Shown here: positions 17,495 to 25,871 of the stretch, piece by piece | Layout: every line of letters starts with the position of its first letter | How positions within the stretch are numbered: the first letter of the stretch is position 1 | Source: Acididesulfobacillus acetoxydans | GTDB lineage: Bacteria > Bacillota > Desulfitobacteriia > Desulfitobacteriales > Desulfitobacteriaceae | Assembly (NCBI RefSeq): GCF_902729405.1 | Contig: NZ_LR746496.1 | Coordinates: forward strand, 3,038,001 to 3,102,000 | Length of the DNA: 64,000 bases | Reading direction: 5' to 3' | Made by a program: the position numbers and the translations under genes | Notes under the pieces: model-generated | Seen by the model: the letters and a program-made list of their open reading frames with translations, nothing else | The model's database searches: none | What the model was told of the DNA's origin: nothing

Positions 17495-19108
17495 TTGTCC
17501 GCCAAGGCGGGACAAAGCGCGCGCATGAGGCAAGGACTCAAAAGGGAACTCGGTCTGCTCGATTTAACGATGATGGGTTTGGGTGCCATCATCGGCTCCG
17601 GCTGGCTGCTCGGCTCCCAGAAAGCCGGCAATATTGCCGGTCCGGCCGCAATTTTCTCCTGGGTAATCGGTGGTGTTATGGTTCTGTTCATTGCCTTGGT
17701 CTACGCGGAGTTAGGATCCATGTTACCGGAATCCGGAGGACTCGTTCGTTATTCCCAGTATTCCCACGGGAGTTTCGTCAGCTACATCATGGCCTTTGCT
17801 CTTATCCTTGCCGATTCCATGGTAATCGCGATTGAAGCGGAAGCAGCTGTTCAGTATGCCAGTTATTATGCCCCGTGGCTCTTTAACAGCACGACCAATG
17901 CAATGACCGGGATCGGCTGGATTGTCGGGGCTCTACTATGTGTCATATTTTTCTTCCTGAATTATCTCAGCGTTAAGGCTTTCGCCCGCAGCAACACCCT
18001 GATCACGGCCCTAAAATTTCTTACCCCGGTCTTAACTCTCATCGTTCTCTTCACCCAGTTTCAGCCCGGCAACCTCAGCTCACACGGATTTGCTCCCTTT
18101 GGTTTGCCCGGTGTTTTCGCCGCTATCTCTTCCGGTGGCGTTGTCTTTTCCTATTTTGGCTTCAGGCAAGCCGTGGTCATGTCCGGCGAAGCCAAAAATC
18201 CCCAGCGGGACATTCCTTTAGCCATAGGTATGGCCATCGGCATCGGCATCGTGCTTTACATTTTGTTGCAGACCGTGTTCATCGGTGCCTTGCCAGCCCA
18301 GATTATGGCAAAAGGCTGGGGCCACATCAACTTCAGCTCCCCATTTGCTGAAATAGCCCTATTGCTTAGCTTCAACTGGCTGGCTGCTATCATCTTTGCA
18401 GATGCGGTCATATCGCCTTTCGGAACCGGAAACATTTATATGGGGACCACTTCCCGTCTGGTCATGGCCCAATCCGAAAATGGTTTTTGGTGGAAAGTAT
18501 TTAAAAAAGTGGATCCCAGAGCCGGAGTACCCCGTGCCGCTCTCTGGTTCACCTTAGTGCTCGCTATTGTTTGGACCGCTCCCTTTCCTTCCTGGGGCAA
18601 ATTAGTCGGAGTGCTTTCCAATGCCGTGGTTTTCACTTATATGATCGGACCGGTCAGCGTCATGGCTCTGCGGCGCACGGCGCCCAAACTGCACCGTCCC
18701 TTCGCTCTGAAAGCATTGCCGCTCGTGGCCGGCATCGCTTTCGTAGTCGGTACCCTTGTCATTTATTGGAGCAGCTGGTCAGCAGTTTCGGTGGTTATGC
18801 TTTGTAATCTCTTCGGGCTCATTATTTTTGCCGGTTTCTTGATTGCACGGCCCGAGTTGCGCAAAGGCATGAGTAAGAATATCAAAGCCGGCGTCTGGCT
18901 AATCGTTTACATGCTGTTCATACTGGCTCTCAGCCGTTTGGGCAGCGCGAAATTTGGCGGAACGGATGTTATTAAGTATCCCATGGACCAATTGGTGTGC
19001 GTGGTCGGTGGCGTCATCTTCTTTCTCTGGGCTAATGCCAGTGCCTACTCTACTCCGGAAATCCAAGAAATTGTCGCCGAGCAAGGCGGCAAACAAGTGG
19101 CGCGCTGA
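17495..19108 (+). CDS. APC superfamily amino acid permease
   Basis: About 537 residues with twelve or more membrane helices. The first contains the APC signature LDLTMMGLGAIIGSGWLLG, followed by YAELGSMLPESGGLVRYSQYSHG. The start is a TTG at 17495 behind GAGAGGTGG; an upstream ATG in the same frame at 17426 has no site. The family imports amino acids with protons or by exchange. The substrate cannot be told from sequence. It stands alone, with a strong terminator at 19208-19237. Confidence 0.88.
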   Translation: MSAKAGQSARMRQGLKRELGLLDLTMMGLGAIIGSGWLLGSQKAGNIAGPAAIFSWVIGGVMVLFIALVYAELGSMLPESGGLVRYSQYSHGSFVSYIMAFALILADSMVIAIEAEAAVQYASYYAPWLFNSTTNAMTGIGWIVGALLCVIFFFLNYLSVKAFARSNTLITALKFLTPVLTLIVLFTQFQPGNLSSHGFAPFGLPGVFAAISSGGVVFSYFGFRQAVVMSGEAKNPQRDIPLAIGMAIGIGIVLYILLQTVFIGALPAQIMAKGWGHINFSSPFAEIALLLSFNWLAAIIFADAVISPFGTGNIYMGTTSRLVMAQSENGFWWKVFKKVDPRAGVPRAALWFTLVLAIVWTAPFPSWGKLVGVLSNAVVFTYMIGPVSVMALRRTAPKLHRPFALKALPLVAGIAFVVGTLVIYWSSWSAVSVVMLCNLFGLIIFAGFLIARPELRKGMSKNIKAGVWLIVYMLFILALSRLGSAKFGGTDVIKYPMDQLVCVVGGVIFFLWANASAYSTPEIQEIVAEQGGKQVAR

Positions 19109-19207
19109 GCCGCACACGGACTCCCTCGCTACGCCGGACGTCAGGAGAGAAAACTTGAGATCACAACGGATTGATTAAGAACGAGTCGGGGAAGAAAAAG
19201 CCTCGGG

Positions 19208-19237
19208 AAAGCCTGGCGCTCACCTGAGGCTTTCCCT
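19208..19237 (+). terminator. Terminator after the APC permease
   Basis: GGGAAAGCCT pairs perfectly with AGGCTTTCCC around a 12-base loop, followed by TTTA. It lies about 100 bases after the permease stop and before the convergent gtrA gene. Confidence 0.7.
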
Positions 19238-19284
19238 TTATCCAAAGCGTAAGACTCCCACTTCTACAAGTGGGAGTCTTACGT
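19238..19284. repeat. Dispersed GTGAGACTCCC-type hairpin, best copy
   Basis: After TTATCCAAAGC, a perfect 15-bp stem (GTAAGACTCCCACTT and complement) closes on CTAC. Related copies start TATCCAATCGTGAGAC at 4551 and TATCCAAGCGTGAGACTCCC at 55303, and a left half only is on the minus strand at 58091-58105. The common TATCCAA(G)CGTGAGACT head shows one dispersed family. Such hairpins occur at ends of IS200/IS605-type elements, but no transposase is nearby. Confidence 0.65.
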
Positions 19285-19333
19285 ACCCCGCTTCCAACCT
19301 CACCTAAATTTCCGCCCCCTAAAATTCCCGAGC

Positions 19334-19879
19334 CTATGGTTTCTTCACCCGGCGCCCGGAACGGCGAAAAACCCAATACTTCATGAAGAGAAAACTGGCC
19401 GTGGAAGGAATCGCCATGGCCAAAGCTTTTGCCGCATTCTGCACAACCCAGTTGGGCAAATCCAGAGCTGTGAGTTCATGGAAAGCCGTAAGAAAGGTGA
19501 AATTGCTGAGAAACAAACTGATTCCCGCTTGGATCAGGAAATAAGCTTTTTCCCGGATATCCTGACGGGCGTGCTGGCGGAAAGTGATCCGGGAATTCCA
19601 GATATAACTGTTCAGAATCGCTAAAGTATAGGCGAAAGTGTTAAATAGGATTAAAAGTCCGTCATTGGTCGTCGGCCAAATGTAGAGGATCAAATCCAAC
19701 ATTCCGATGTCGATGACGGCGTTCAGCCCTCCCACCACCAGAAATTGGACAATCTGCCCGGGATAATATTTAAAAGTCCTTTTTGTTGACGCCGGCCACA
19801 CGGCCGGCCAACGGTTTTTCCGCACACCCGACTCCATTTCCGCCTCTAGATTTTCATTCCCGGTTAATGCGGACGACAT
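19334..19879 (-). CDS. GtrA family membrane protein
   Basis: About 181 residues with four membrane helices and the GtrA signature QIVQFLVVGGLNAVIDIGMLDLILY, then AYTLAILNSYIWNSRITF and FLFMKYWVF at the end. GtrA-like proteins are thought to move lipid-linked sugars across the membrane for cell-surface glycosylation. The ATG at 19879 (after GAAAGGATG) is preferred to an upstream ATG at 20038 whose extra residues are not GtrA-like. No glycosyltransferase is adjacent. Confidence 0.85.
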   Translation of the reverse strand: MSSALTGNENLEAEMESGVRKNRWPAVWPASTKRTFKYYPGQIVQFLVVGGLNAVIDIGMLDLILYIWPTTNDGLLILFNTFAYTLAILNSYIWNSRITFRQHARQDIREKAYFLIQAGISLFLSNFTFLTAFHELTALDLPNWVVQNAAKALAMAIPSTASFLFMKYWVFRRSGRRVKKP

Positions 19880-20038
19880 CGCCGACATCCTTTCAGAAGA
19901 TCTTCTCCGTCTTAATTGTAACCGAAACTTTTTAGCACCTGACCAAAAAACCGTGAAGATCTTATGTTGATTTTCAATGTCTGCCGGACGATCCCCAGGC
20001 CGACTCGAATCTTTATCTTCATTATAGCACATCTGCAA

Positions 20039-20348
20039 CCCAACTTAATCTTTTCGTGATGTCCTCGCGGGGAAACGTTACCAGCCCACTTACCTTCTTT
20101 GCGCTTCTCGGCGTTCTTAGGTCAACAGGCGGCTTTGCAGTACACGCTCGTTAAAGAGTAACTTTGAAACATCGCCTATCCCGGGCTCGCCATGGTCCGC
20201 CCGGCCGGACTTTCACCGACAGGCTCTGCTGCTGCCGGCGCAGTGAACCGTGCCGCCTTGCCGGGGAATAAGCGGAGGGCCACCAGCCTCCGAGACCGAT
20301 GGCCCTCCCGTGGGCAATACCCGGTTAAGCCGCTTCAGGATACACTTG
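20039..20348. other. Gap downstream of the secreted repeat protein, with a terminator-like hairpin
   Basis: No gene is seen. GGAGGGCCA (20274-20282) and TGGCCCTCC (20300-20308) form a 9-bp GC stem 41-75 bases beyond the stop of the gene at 20349-21143 and may end its transcript, although no U tract follows. Confidence 0.45.
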
Positions 20349-21143
20349 TCAGGAGTTCCTTCTCCCACTGTGCTCCCCGGTCACCATCATTTTCACCCAC
20401 TGCGGTAAGTCCGCCTTCACCTGGGCGGCTGCTTCAGGCGACAGTTTTCCGTCTCTTACAGCTTGGTCAAGGTTGGCAGAGAGCGTTTCCCGGATCTTGC
20501 TTTCCAAAGTTTTCTGCGCTATCCCTTTCTCCTGGGCCAGCTGAGCCAAAGACTTCCCACCCTCTAAAGCCGCTTTAAGTTGGACGGAATCCAGCCCGAG
20601 AAGACTTTGCACCTGGTCGCGCATTCCCCGGAACATCCCGGCATGCCTGGCCGCAGAAAACGGAGTCCTTTGAGCTTGAGAGGACCCGGTCCCCTTGCAC
20701 TCCCATGGTTTTGAGATGACAGACTCAATCCTTGCGGACAGCTTGGCTTTAGTGGCCTCCGCTTTTTGCGCTTCGAGCCTGCCGCTCTTGACCGCAGAGT
20801 CTATCTTCTCGGCCCAGGCCGCCTGTAATTTCCCGGCCAGGGTTGCCGAATCCATGCCCTTGGCGGCAGCCACATCCTTCAGGCTCTTGCCGCCCTGTAA
20901 TTCCGTCTTTAGTTCCTGAGGCTGTACCCCGAGAATTCCGGCGACTGCCCCCAGAACGAAAGGACAATCGCGCTTGAAATGTTGGCTTTTCTGGGGTCCC
21001 GCATGAACGACAGGCGGACTCACCGAAGCCGCGTTTTGCCCGGGTAGATTCGGCACACCTGTGGAAGCGGCGGCCACCCCGGCCGCAGCAACGGTTACTG
21101 CCAGTGTGAGGACACCGACCAGTGCAAATCTCGGCAACTTCAT
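20349..21143 (-). CDS. Secreted protein with two copies of a helical GKSL repeat
   Basis: A signal peptide (ALVGVLTLAVTVAAAGVAAAS) is followed by a mature part with two related units. Each has the pattern LG-x-L-x(2)-GGKSL-x(2)-(V/L)A-x-KG, at about residues 72-100 and 190-220, and each is followed by a helix rich in Lys and Ala. The ATG at 21143 sits behind AAAGGGGGAA; 264 residues. The pattern is like the DUF2680 helical repeats of clostridial secreted proteins, but I do not recognise a function. It is likely extracellular or wall-associated. Confidence 0.75.
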   Translation of the reverse strand: MKLPRFALVGVLTLAVTVAAAGVAAASTGVPNLPGQNAASVSPPVVHAGPQKSQHFKRDCPFVLGAVAGILGVQPQELKTELQGGKSLKDVAAAKGMDSATLAGKLQAAWAEKIDSAVKSGRLEAQKAEATKAKLSARIESVISKPWECKGTGSSQAQRTPFSAARHAGMFRGMRDQVQSLLGLDSVQLKAALEGGKSLAQLAQEKGIAQKTLESKIRETLSANLDQAVRDGKLSPEAAAQVKADLPQWVKMMVTGEHSGRRNS

Positions 21144-21388
21144 GCCAGCAATTCCCCCTTTAACATTTTTTTGTGGCCACGCTAGCATTATAACCACCTG
21201 TTCTTAAAGGAATGCAAGCAAAGTCTTAAGATTTGATGGATAAGCACTTGCACACACTTCGGTCAGGAGTTAGTGCAACCGCGTACGTTAGTACCTTCAT
21301 CAGTCGGTGTAACCACAGTTAGTGTAACCACGCGAGCTTGCGTAAACACACGAGTTTACTGCAAGCACACGAGCCGGCGCGAACATCT

Positions 21389-21421
21389 GAAGCCCCTTTA
21401 CTCAAAAAGCAAAGGGGCTTC
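21389..21421 (-). terminator. Hairpin terminator after tRNA-Gln
   Basis: GAAGCCCCTTT pairs perfectly with AAAGGGGCTTC (11 bp) around an 11-base loop, about 110 bases downstream of the tRNA. On neither strand is there a long U run, so efficiency is uncertain. Confidence 0.6.
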
Positions 21422-21531
21422 TCCGGTTTCGACTCCCACAGCCTGATATAAACCTCTAACAGCCTCAGGCAGGTCCCAAGCATAAGACCCTGCCGGCACA
21501 TCCTCTTGCGGCAAAAAACAGCAATAAAATT

Positions 21532-21607
21532 TGGCTGGGGTGGCTGGATTCGAACCAACGAAATGCCAGAGTCAGAGTCTGGTGCCTTACCGCTTGGCGA
21601 CACCCCA
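21532..21607 (-). tRNA. tRNA-Gln (anticodon CTG)
   Basis: The minus strand folds as a full tRNA. Acceptor arms TGGGGTG and CACCCCA, a D-arm GCCAAGCGGTAAGGC, anticodon stem CCAGA/TCTGG with loop CTCTGAC, T-arm GTTGG-TTCGAAT-CCAGC, discriminator G and encoded CCA. The anticodon CTG reads CAG (Gln). Being one base from the amber anticodon CTA, it is the most likely source of weak UAG reading in this window. Confidence 0.95.
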
Positions 21608-21621
21608 TTACCGACGTTATT

Positions 21622-21650
21622 ATCATACCCGAAGCGGATGCAGTTGTCAA
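21622..21650 (-). promoter_or_regulatory. SigA-type promoter of tRNA-Gln
   Basis: On the minus strand TTGACA (21650-21645) and TATGAT (21627-21622) are 17 bases apart, with the tRNA beginning 14 bases further on. It is a near-consensus stable-RNA promoter. Confidence 0.8.
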
Positions 21651-21880
21651 ACCCCAAATACACCATTTGCAATGACTGCTTTGTGACCCTTTAGGGGTTA
21701 AAAACTCCTGAGAATGGCGAGTTCTTTAGCCCGCTTGCTTAGCCGGCCCGACAACTGACTCTCGGTAAATCGGCCGGGATTGTGATATAATGAGAGGGTC
21801 CCGCAATGGATGAAACAATATTCGCCGTAAGCCCCTTGTTTGGGGGCAATAAGACAAATTTCTTACATTGGAGTTTAGAC

Positions 21881-23137
21881 ATGAGAACCGGCCGAAAACC
21901 CCTCTCCCGCCGTTTGTTGCGGCTCATGGCTCTCGCTTGTGCGCTCTCGGTGGCTAATCTTTATTACAGCCAGCCCCTCTTGGCCGACATGGCGGTCTCC
22001 CTCCACGTCTCAGCGCGCGCTATCGGCGGAATTCCCGTGCTCACTCAAATGGGCTATGCCTTGGGGCTTTTTCTCTTTGTCCCCTTAGGAGACCTGATGG
22101 AAAGGCGTTTCCTCATTGTCGCACTGCTCCTGGTCGTTACTCTGGCCCTGATCGGAGTTGCGGCGGCGCCGAATCTCACCCTTCTCAGCCTTATGAGTTT
22201 TCTTCTCGGGGCCACGACGGTTGTTCCGCAACTCATCGTCCCCTTCGCGGTCCAGCTGGCAGCTCCCGGCGAACAGGGCACAGTCGTGGGAACAGTAATG
22301 AGCGGCCTTCTCTTCGGCATTCTCCTGGCCCGCACCGTCAGCGGTCTGGTCGGAGAGCATCTTAATTGGAGAGCCATGTATATCATCGGTGCCGGCCTCA
22401 TGTTCGGCCTGGCCCTCTTTCTGCGCCTGGGCCTGCCGCAAAGCAAACCTTCCGTCTCTCTGAGCTATTCCCAACTCTTCCGCTCTTTTCGCAATTTGAT
22501 CTTAGCCGAACCCGTCTTGCGTGAAGCCTCTGTAATGGGAGGCCTGCTTTTTGGCGCTTTCAGCGCTTTTTGGACAACCTTGGTCTTCCTCCTCAGACAA
22601 CCCCCTTATCATCTGGGAGCCCAGGCCGCCGGGCTCTTCGGTCTGGCAGGTGTCACCGGAGCAGCCGCCGCACCCTTAGCCGGCCGTTTGGCTGACAAAA
22701 AACCGGGGTCATCCCGCCGCTCCCGGGCGCGGCCGGAAAGCGACAGCGCCCGCCGGGTGGCAGGGATGTCCGCCTTGATCACCCTCCTGGCTTTTGTCGT
22801 TTTTTCCCTGGCGGGCAAGGAGATTTGGGGGTTGATTCTGGGCGTGATTCTCCTCGATCTGGGTGTACAGTCCGCCCAGATCTCTAACCAGGCCCGCATC
22901 TACCGTTTGCTCCCGGAAGCGAAAAACCGGCTCAATACGGTTTATATGGTGACTTACTTCCTCGGCGGAGCCCTGGGGTCATGGCTGGGAGCCTTCGCCT
23001 GGAGCACTTGGCAATGGCCGGGGGTCAGCGCGGCCGGGAGCGCCATGGTTCTCCTCAGTCTGGCGGTCTGGGCTCTCGGCTTGCCCCCCAGACTCCCTAA
23101 CCCGGCCCCTAAACACCTCCGTTCCCAGGATTCCTGA
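21881..23137 (+). CDS. MFS transporter (drug/sugar efflux type)
   Basis: About 418 residues with twelve membrane helices. The first helix is LMALACALSVANLYYSQPLLADMA, and the loop between helices 2 and 3 has GDLMERRF, the MFS motif A. The ATG at 21881 behind TTGGAG matches family starts. An alternative ATG at 21806 also has a purine-rich site (GAGAGGG) and would add 25 residues. The fold suggests a proton-coupled exporter. The substrate is unknown. It stands alone on the plus strand. Confidence 0.85.
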   Translation: MRTGRKPLSRRLLRLMALACALSVANLYYSQPLLADMAVSLHVSARAIGGIPVLTQMGYALGLFLFVPLGDLMERRFLIVALLLVVTLALIGVAAAPNLTLLSLMSFLLGATTVVPQLIVPFAVQLAAPGEQGTVVGTVMSGLLFGILLARTVSGLVGEHLNWRAMYIIGAGLMFGLALFLRLGLPQSKPSVSLSYSQLFRSFRNLILAEPVLREASVMGGLLFGAFSAFWTTLVFLLRQPPYHLGAQAAGLFGLAGVTGAAAAPLAGRLADKKPGSSRRSRARPESDSARRVAGMSALITLLAFVVFSLAGKEIWGLILGVILLDLGVQSAQISNQARIYRLLPEAKNRLNTVYMVTYFLGGALGSWLGAFAWSTWQWPGVSAAGSAMVLLSLAVWALGLPPRLPNPAPKHLRSQDS

Positions 23138-23293
23138 AGAGCATGACGCGCTCCAAGACCCGCTATTTCAGGAACAGATGGTACCTATCCGGGGGTAGTG
23201 TCACTGCCGGAGCCTGAAAATGATTGCCAGGCTGCAACTTACCGGTCAAAAATTCGGAGTATAACTCTTGGCGGAAAGAAGGATATTATTTTT

Positions 23294-24733
23294 ATGGACT
23301 ATGACGTCATCGTGGTGGGAGCAGGCCCCGCCGGGATCTTTACTTGTTACGAACTCAGCCAAAAAGCCCCTCAATTATCCGTTCTGCTGATCGAAAAAGG
23401 GCGCGACATCTATCACCGCAACTGTCCCATTCTCAAAAAGACCCTTGCCAAGTGCCCCCCGCCCAACAAACTGAAAGAAGCAGCGGGCTGTTCGCCTGCC
23501 TGTTCGATCACGAACGGATTTGGGGGAGCCGGCGCTTATTCGGACGGCAAATTCAACATCACGACGGAGTTTGGGGGCTGGTTGACCGAATACAGGTCTC
23601 CTTCCGAAGTTCTCAGCCTGATCAAATATGTCGATGACATCAACCTGAAACACGGGGCCAGCGCTCCTTTGACCGACCCTACCACTCAGGCGGTCAAAGA
23701 AATCGAACGCCGGGGATTGGCCGCGGGGCTTAAGCTCCTGCGCGCCCAAGTGAGACATCTGGGCACTGAGCAAAACCTGGAAATTCAAAAGGATATTTAC
23801 GAATTTCTCAAACCCAAGGTCGACATGATCTTTGAGACGACCGTCACCGACCTCCTGGTCGGGGACGAAGAAGGGACCCTCAGGATCAAAGGAGTTTCAA
23901 CCGTCGGGGGAAACTCTTTCTATGCGCCCTGTGTTGTCGCCGTGCCCGGCCGGGACGGCTCCGAATGGCTGGCCGCCGCTCTGAGAAAATACGGCCTGGA
24001 AATGACCAGCAATCAGGTGGACGTCGGGGTGCGGATCGAAACCCTGGATACCATCATGGAAGACATCAACGAGAACCTCTACGAGGGCAAGTTCATCTAC
24101 CGCACTTCCGTGGGCACCACCGTGCGCAGTTTCTGCAGTAACCCTTCCGGCCACGTGGTGATCGAGAACCACAGCGGAGTCATGTTGGCCAACGGCCATG
24201 CTTACCGAGATAAGAACCTTGGCAGCACCAATACCAATTTTGCCTTGCTCGTCTCCCATCATTTTTCCTATCCCTTTAACAAGCCAACCGAATATGCCAA
24301 ATTCATTTCCCGTTTGGCCAATGACCTCTCCAACGGCAGCGTGCTGCTCCAGCGCTATGGCGACATTCTCAAGGGCCGGCGCTCCACCGAAAAACGCATC
24401 GCTGAGGGCTTTATCGAGCCAACCCTCAAAGAAGCGGTTCCCGGCAATTTGAGCCTGGTCTTGCCCTACTCCACCATGAAAAGTATTATAGAGATGATCG
24501 AGGCTTTAGACAAAGTGACGCCGGGAATCGCCTCCGAGCATACCCTCCTTTACGGTGTGGAAGCCAAATTCTACTCTTCACGGCCTAAGCTTACGAGCGC
24601 GTTCGAAAGCGAGATCGCCGGGCTCTATGCGGGAGGAGACGGAGCGGGCATCACGCGCGGCCTGGCTCAGGCCAGTGCCTGCGGTGTCGCCATCGCCAGA
24701 GAAATCATCCGCTCACACCCAAAGGCGAGGTAG
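23294..24733 (+). CDS. FAD-dependent protein of the COG2509 type
   Basis: The 479-residue flavoprotein begins with the dinucleotide fold DYDVIVVGAGPAGIFTCYEL. A Cys motif and NGFGGAGAYSDGKFN follow near residue 75-95, and the C-terminus has the second FAD motif LYAGGDGAGITRGLAQASACGVAIA. These are the marks of the uncharacterised COG2509 NAD(P)/FAD-dependent oxidoreductases. The ATG at 23294 (after AGAAGGA) is chosen since the Rossmann fold starts there. The reaction is unknown. Confidence 0.85.
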   Translation: MDYDVIVVGAGPAGIFTCYELSQKAPQLSVLLIEKGRDIYHRNCPILKKTLAKCPPPNKLKEAAGCSPACSITNGFGGAGAYSDGKFNITTEFGGWLTEYRSPSEVLSLIKYVDDINLKHGASAPLTDPTTQAVKEIERRGLAAGLKLLRAQVRHLGTEQNLEIQKDIYEFLKPKVDMIFETTVTDLLVGDEEGTLRIKGVSTVGGNSFYAPCVVAVPGRDGSEWLAAALRKYGLEMTSNQVDVGVRIETLDTIMEDINENLYEGKFIYRTSVGTTVRSFCSNPSGHVVIENHSGVMLANGHAYRDKNLGSTNTNFALLVSHHFSYPFNKPTEYAKFISRLANDLSNGSVLLQRYGDILKGRRSTEKRIAEGFIEPTLKEAVPGNLSLVLPYSTMKSIIEMIEALDKVTPGIASEHTLLYGVEAKFYSSRPKLTSAFESEIAGLYAGGDGAGITRGLAQASACGVAIAREIIRSHPKAR

Positions 24734-24911
24734 CGCGTTCACCCCAGGTTTCGGCGAAACTAGGCTCCGGCAAGCAGAACATGCGTAGCCGTTGGCGCGG
24801 CCCATGCCAACCCGGTCTGCGTAGTCTCAAGACGAACCCCGCCTCAGCACGGAAGTACCCCGGAAACCTGCCCGCCCGGTATCGGCACTCGCAGGTATTC
24901 CAACAGTCCAT

Positions 24912-24977
24912 TATAGGTCATGTATAGGTCATGTATAGGTCATGTATAGGTCATGTATAGGTCATGCATAGGTTATG
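24912..24977 (+). repeat. 11-bp tandem repeat upstream of nitroreductase
   Basis: TATAGGTCATG is repeated perfectly five times (24912-24966), with a sixth changed copy to 24977. The period is close to one DNA turn, so each copy faces the same side of the helix. It lies 52 bases before the nitroreductase ATG, where it could bind an array of regulator molecules or shift promoter spacing. Confidence 0.9.
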
Positions 24978-25028
24978 CACAATTTATGCCTATCAAAGAT
25001 TTGCTCAAAAGGAAAGGAGTCGATCATC

Positions 25029-25553
25029 ATGGATTTTCTGCAACTCGCCAAAACGCGCTGTTCGGTCCGCAAATACCTGCCCCGGAAAGTCGAAAGGGAA
25101 AAACTGCTTAAGATTCTCGAAGCCGGCAGGATCGCACCCACTGCCGCCAATATGCAGCCTCAGCGGTTGCTCGTGGTGGAGGAAGAAGACGGTCTGGCCA
25201 AACTGCGCAAGGCCGCCAATATTTATGACGCCCCTCTGGCCCTTATCATTTGCTCCGACCGCCAAATCGCCTGGAAAAGGCCTTTTGACGGCAAGACTAC
25301 GGTCGAGATCGATGCCGCCATCGTCACGGCCCACATGATGCTGGAAGCTACGGAGCTTGGTTTGGGTACGGTTTGGGTCGGTTACTTTAAGCCTGATGTG
25401 ATTGTCGAGGAATTCCACCTGCCCGGCAGCGTTGAACCGATCGCTGTCTTACCCATCGGATATCCCGCAGGCGAAACAGCACCGCCCGACCGACATGAAC
25501 GTGACCGCAAGCCCCTCTCGCATCTCGTTTCTTACGAGACCTATCAGGCTTGA
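25029..25553 (+). CDS. Nitroreductase family protein
   Basis: This 174-residue protein has the FMN nitroreductase pattern: LAKTRCSVRKYLPRKVE at the start, AGRIAPTAANMQPQRLLVV, and LEATELGLGTVWVGYF near 110-125. It probably uses FMN and NAD(P)H to reduce nitro compounds or quinones, or acts in an anaerobic side path. A strong AAAGGAG precedes the ATG at 25029. It is shorter than the usual 190-220 residues. A bidirectional terminator follows at 25826. Confidence 0.88.
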   Translation: MDFLQLAKTRCSVRKYLPRKVEREKLLKILEAGRIAPTAANMQPQRLLVVEEEDGLAKLRKAANIYDAPLALIICSDRQIAWKRPFDGKTTVEIDAAIVTAHMMLEATELGLGTVWVGYFKPDVIVEEFHLPGSVEPIAVLPIGYPAGETAPPDRHERDRKPLSHLVSYETYQA

Positions 25554-25825
25554 TTCGGCGGTGACGCCGCAACCCTCCGCCCGGCGGTTCGCAAAGTGCA
25601 ACCCGATGAAACGGGTCAGGGCCGGGGGAACATTTCCCAGCCGGACCCCATGCGGCTGAGGCGGCACTGTCGGAGCCTGAACACGGCCGCGGGAGCCGGG
25701 GCGTTTTGACCGGCTGTCAACGGCGTCGGACTGTCGTCTCGCGCTTGACAGGTCACGGCGCACTGTCTATAATTATTTTGAGCTGACATCGCAAGGGCGC
25801 CGCCAGGCGCCCTACCCAACACCTT
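25554..25825. other. Gap after nitroreductase
   Basis: I see no gene. The stretch is GC-rich and contains several short inverted repeats such as GGCGCCGCCAGGCGCC near 25797, just before the terminator. Confidence 0.4.
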
Positions 25826-25860
25826 AAACCACCTGTTTATGGACGACAGGTGGTTTTGTC
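25826..25860. terminator. Bidirectional terminator between nitroreductase and aspartate kinase
   Basis: AAACCACCTGT pairs perfectly with ACAGGTGGTTT around a nine-base loop; TTTTG follows on the plus strand and the left side offers AAGG. It lies 12 bases beyond the aspartate kinase stop and serves both convergent genes. Confidence 0.8.
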
Positions 25861-25871
25861 TGAGGACATTG

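Noticed and set aside
24912-24977. Replication-origin iterons
   Set aside because: The repeats are only 11 bp, no rep or dnaA gene is near, and the surroundings are ordinary chromosome.
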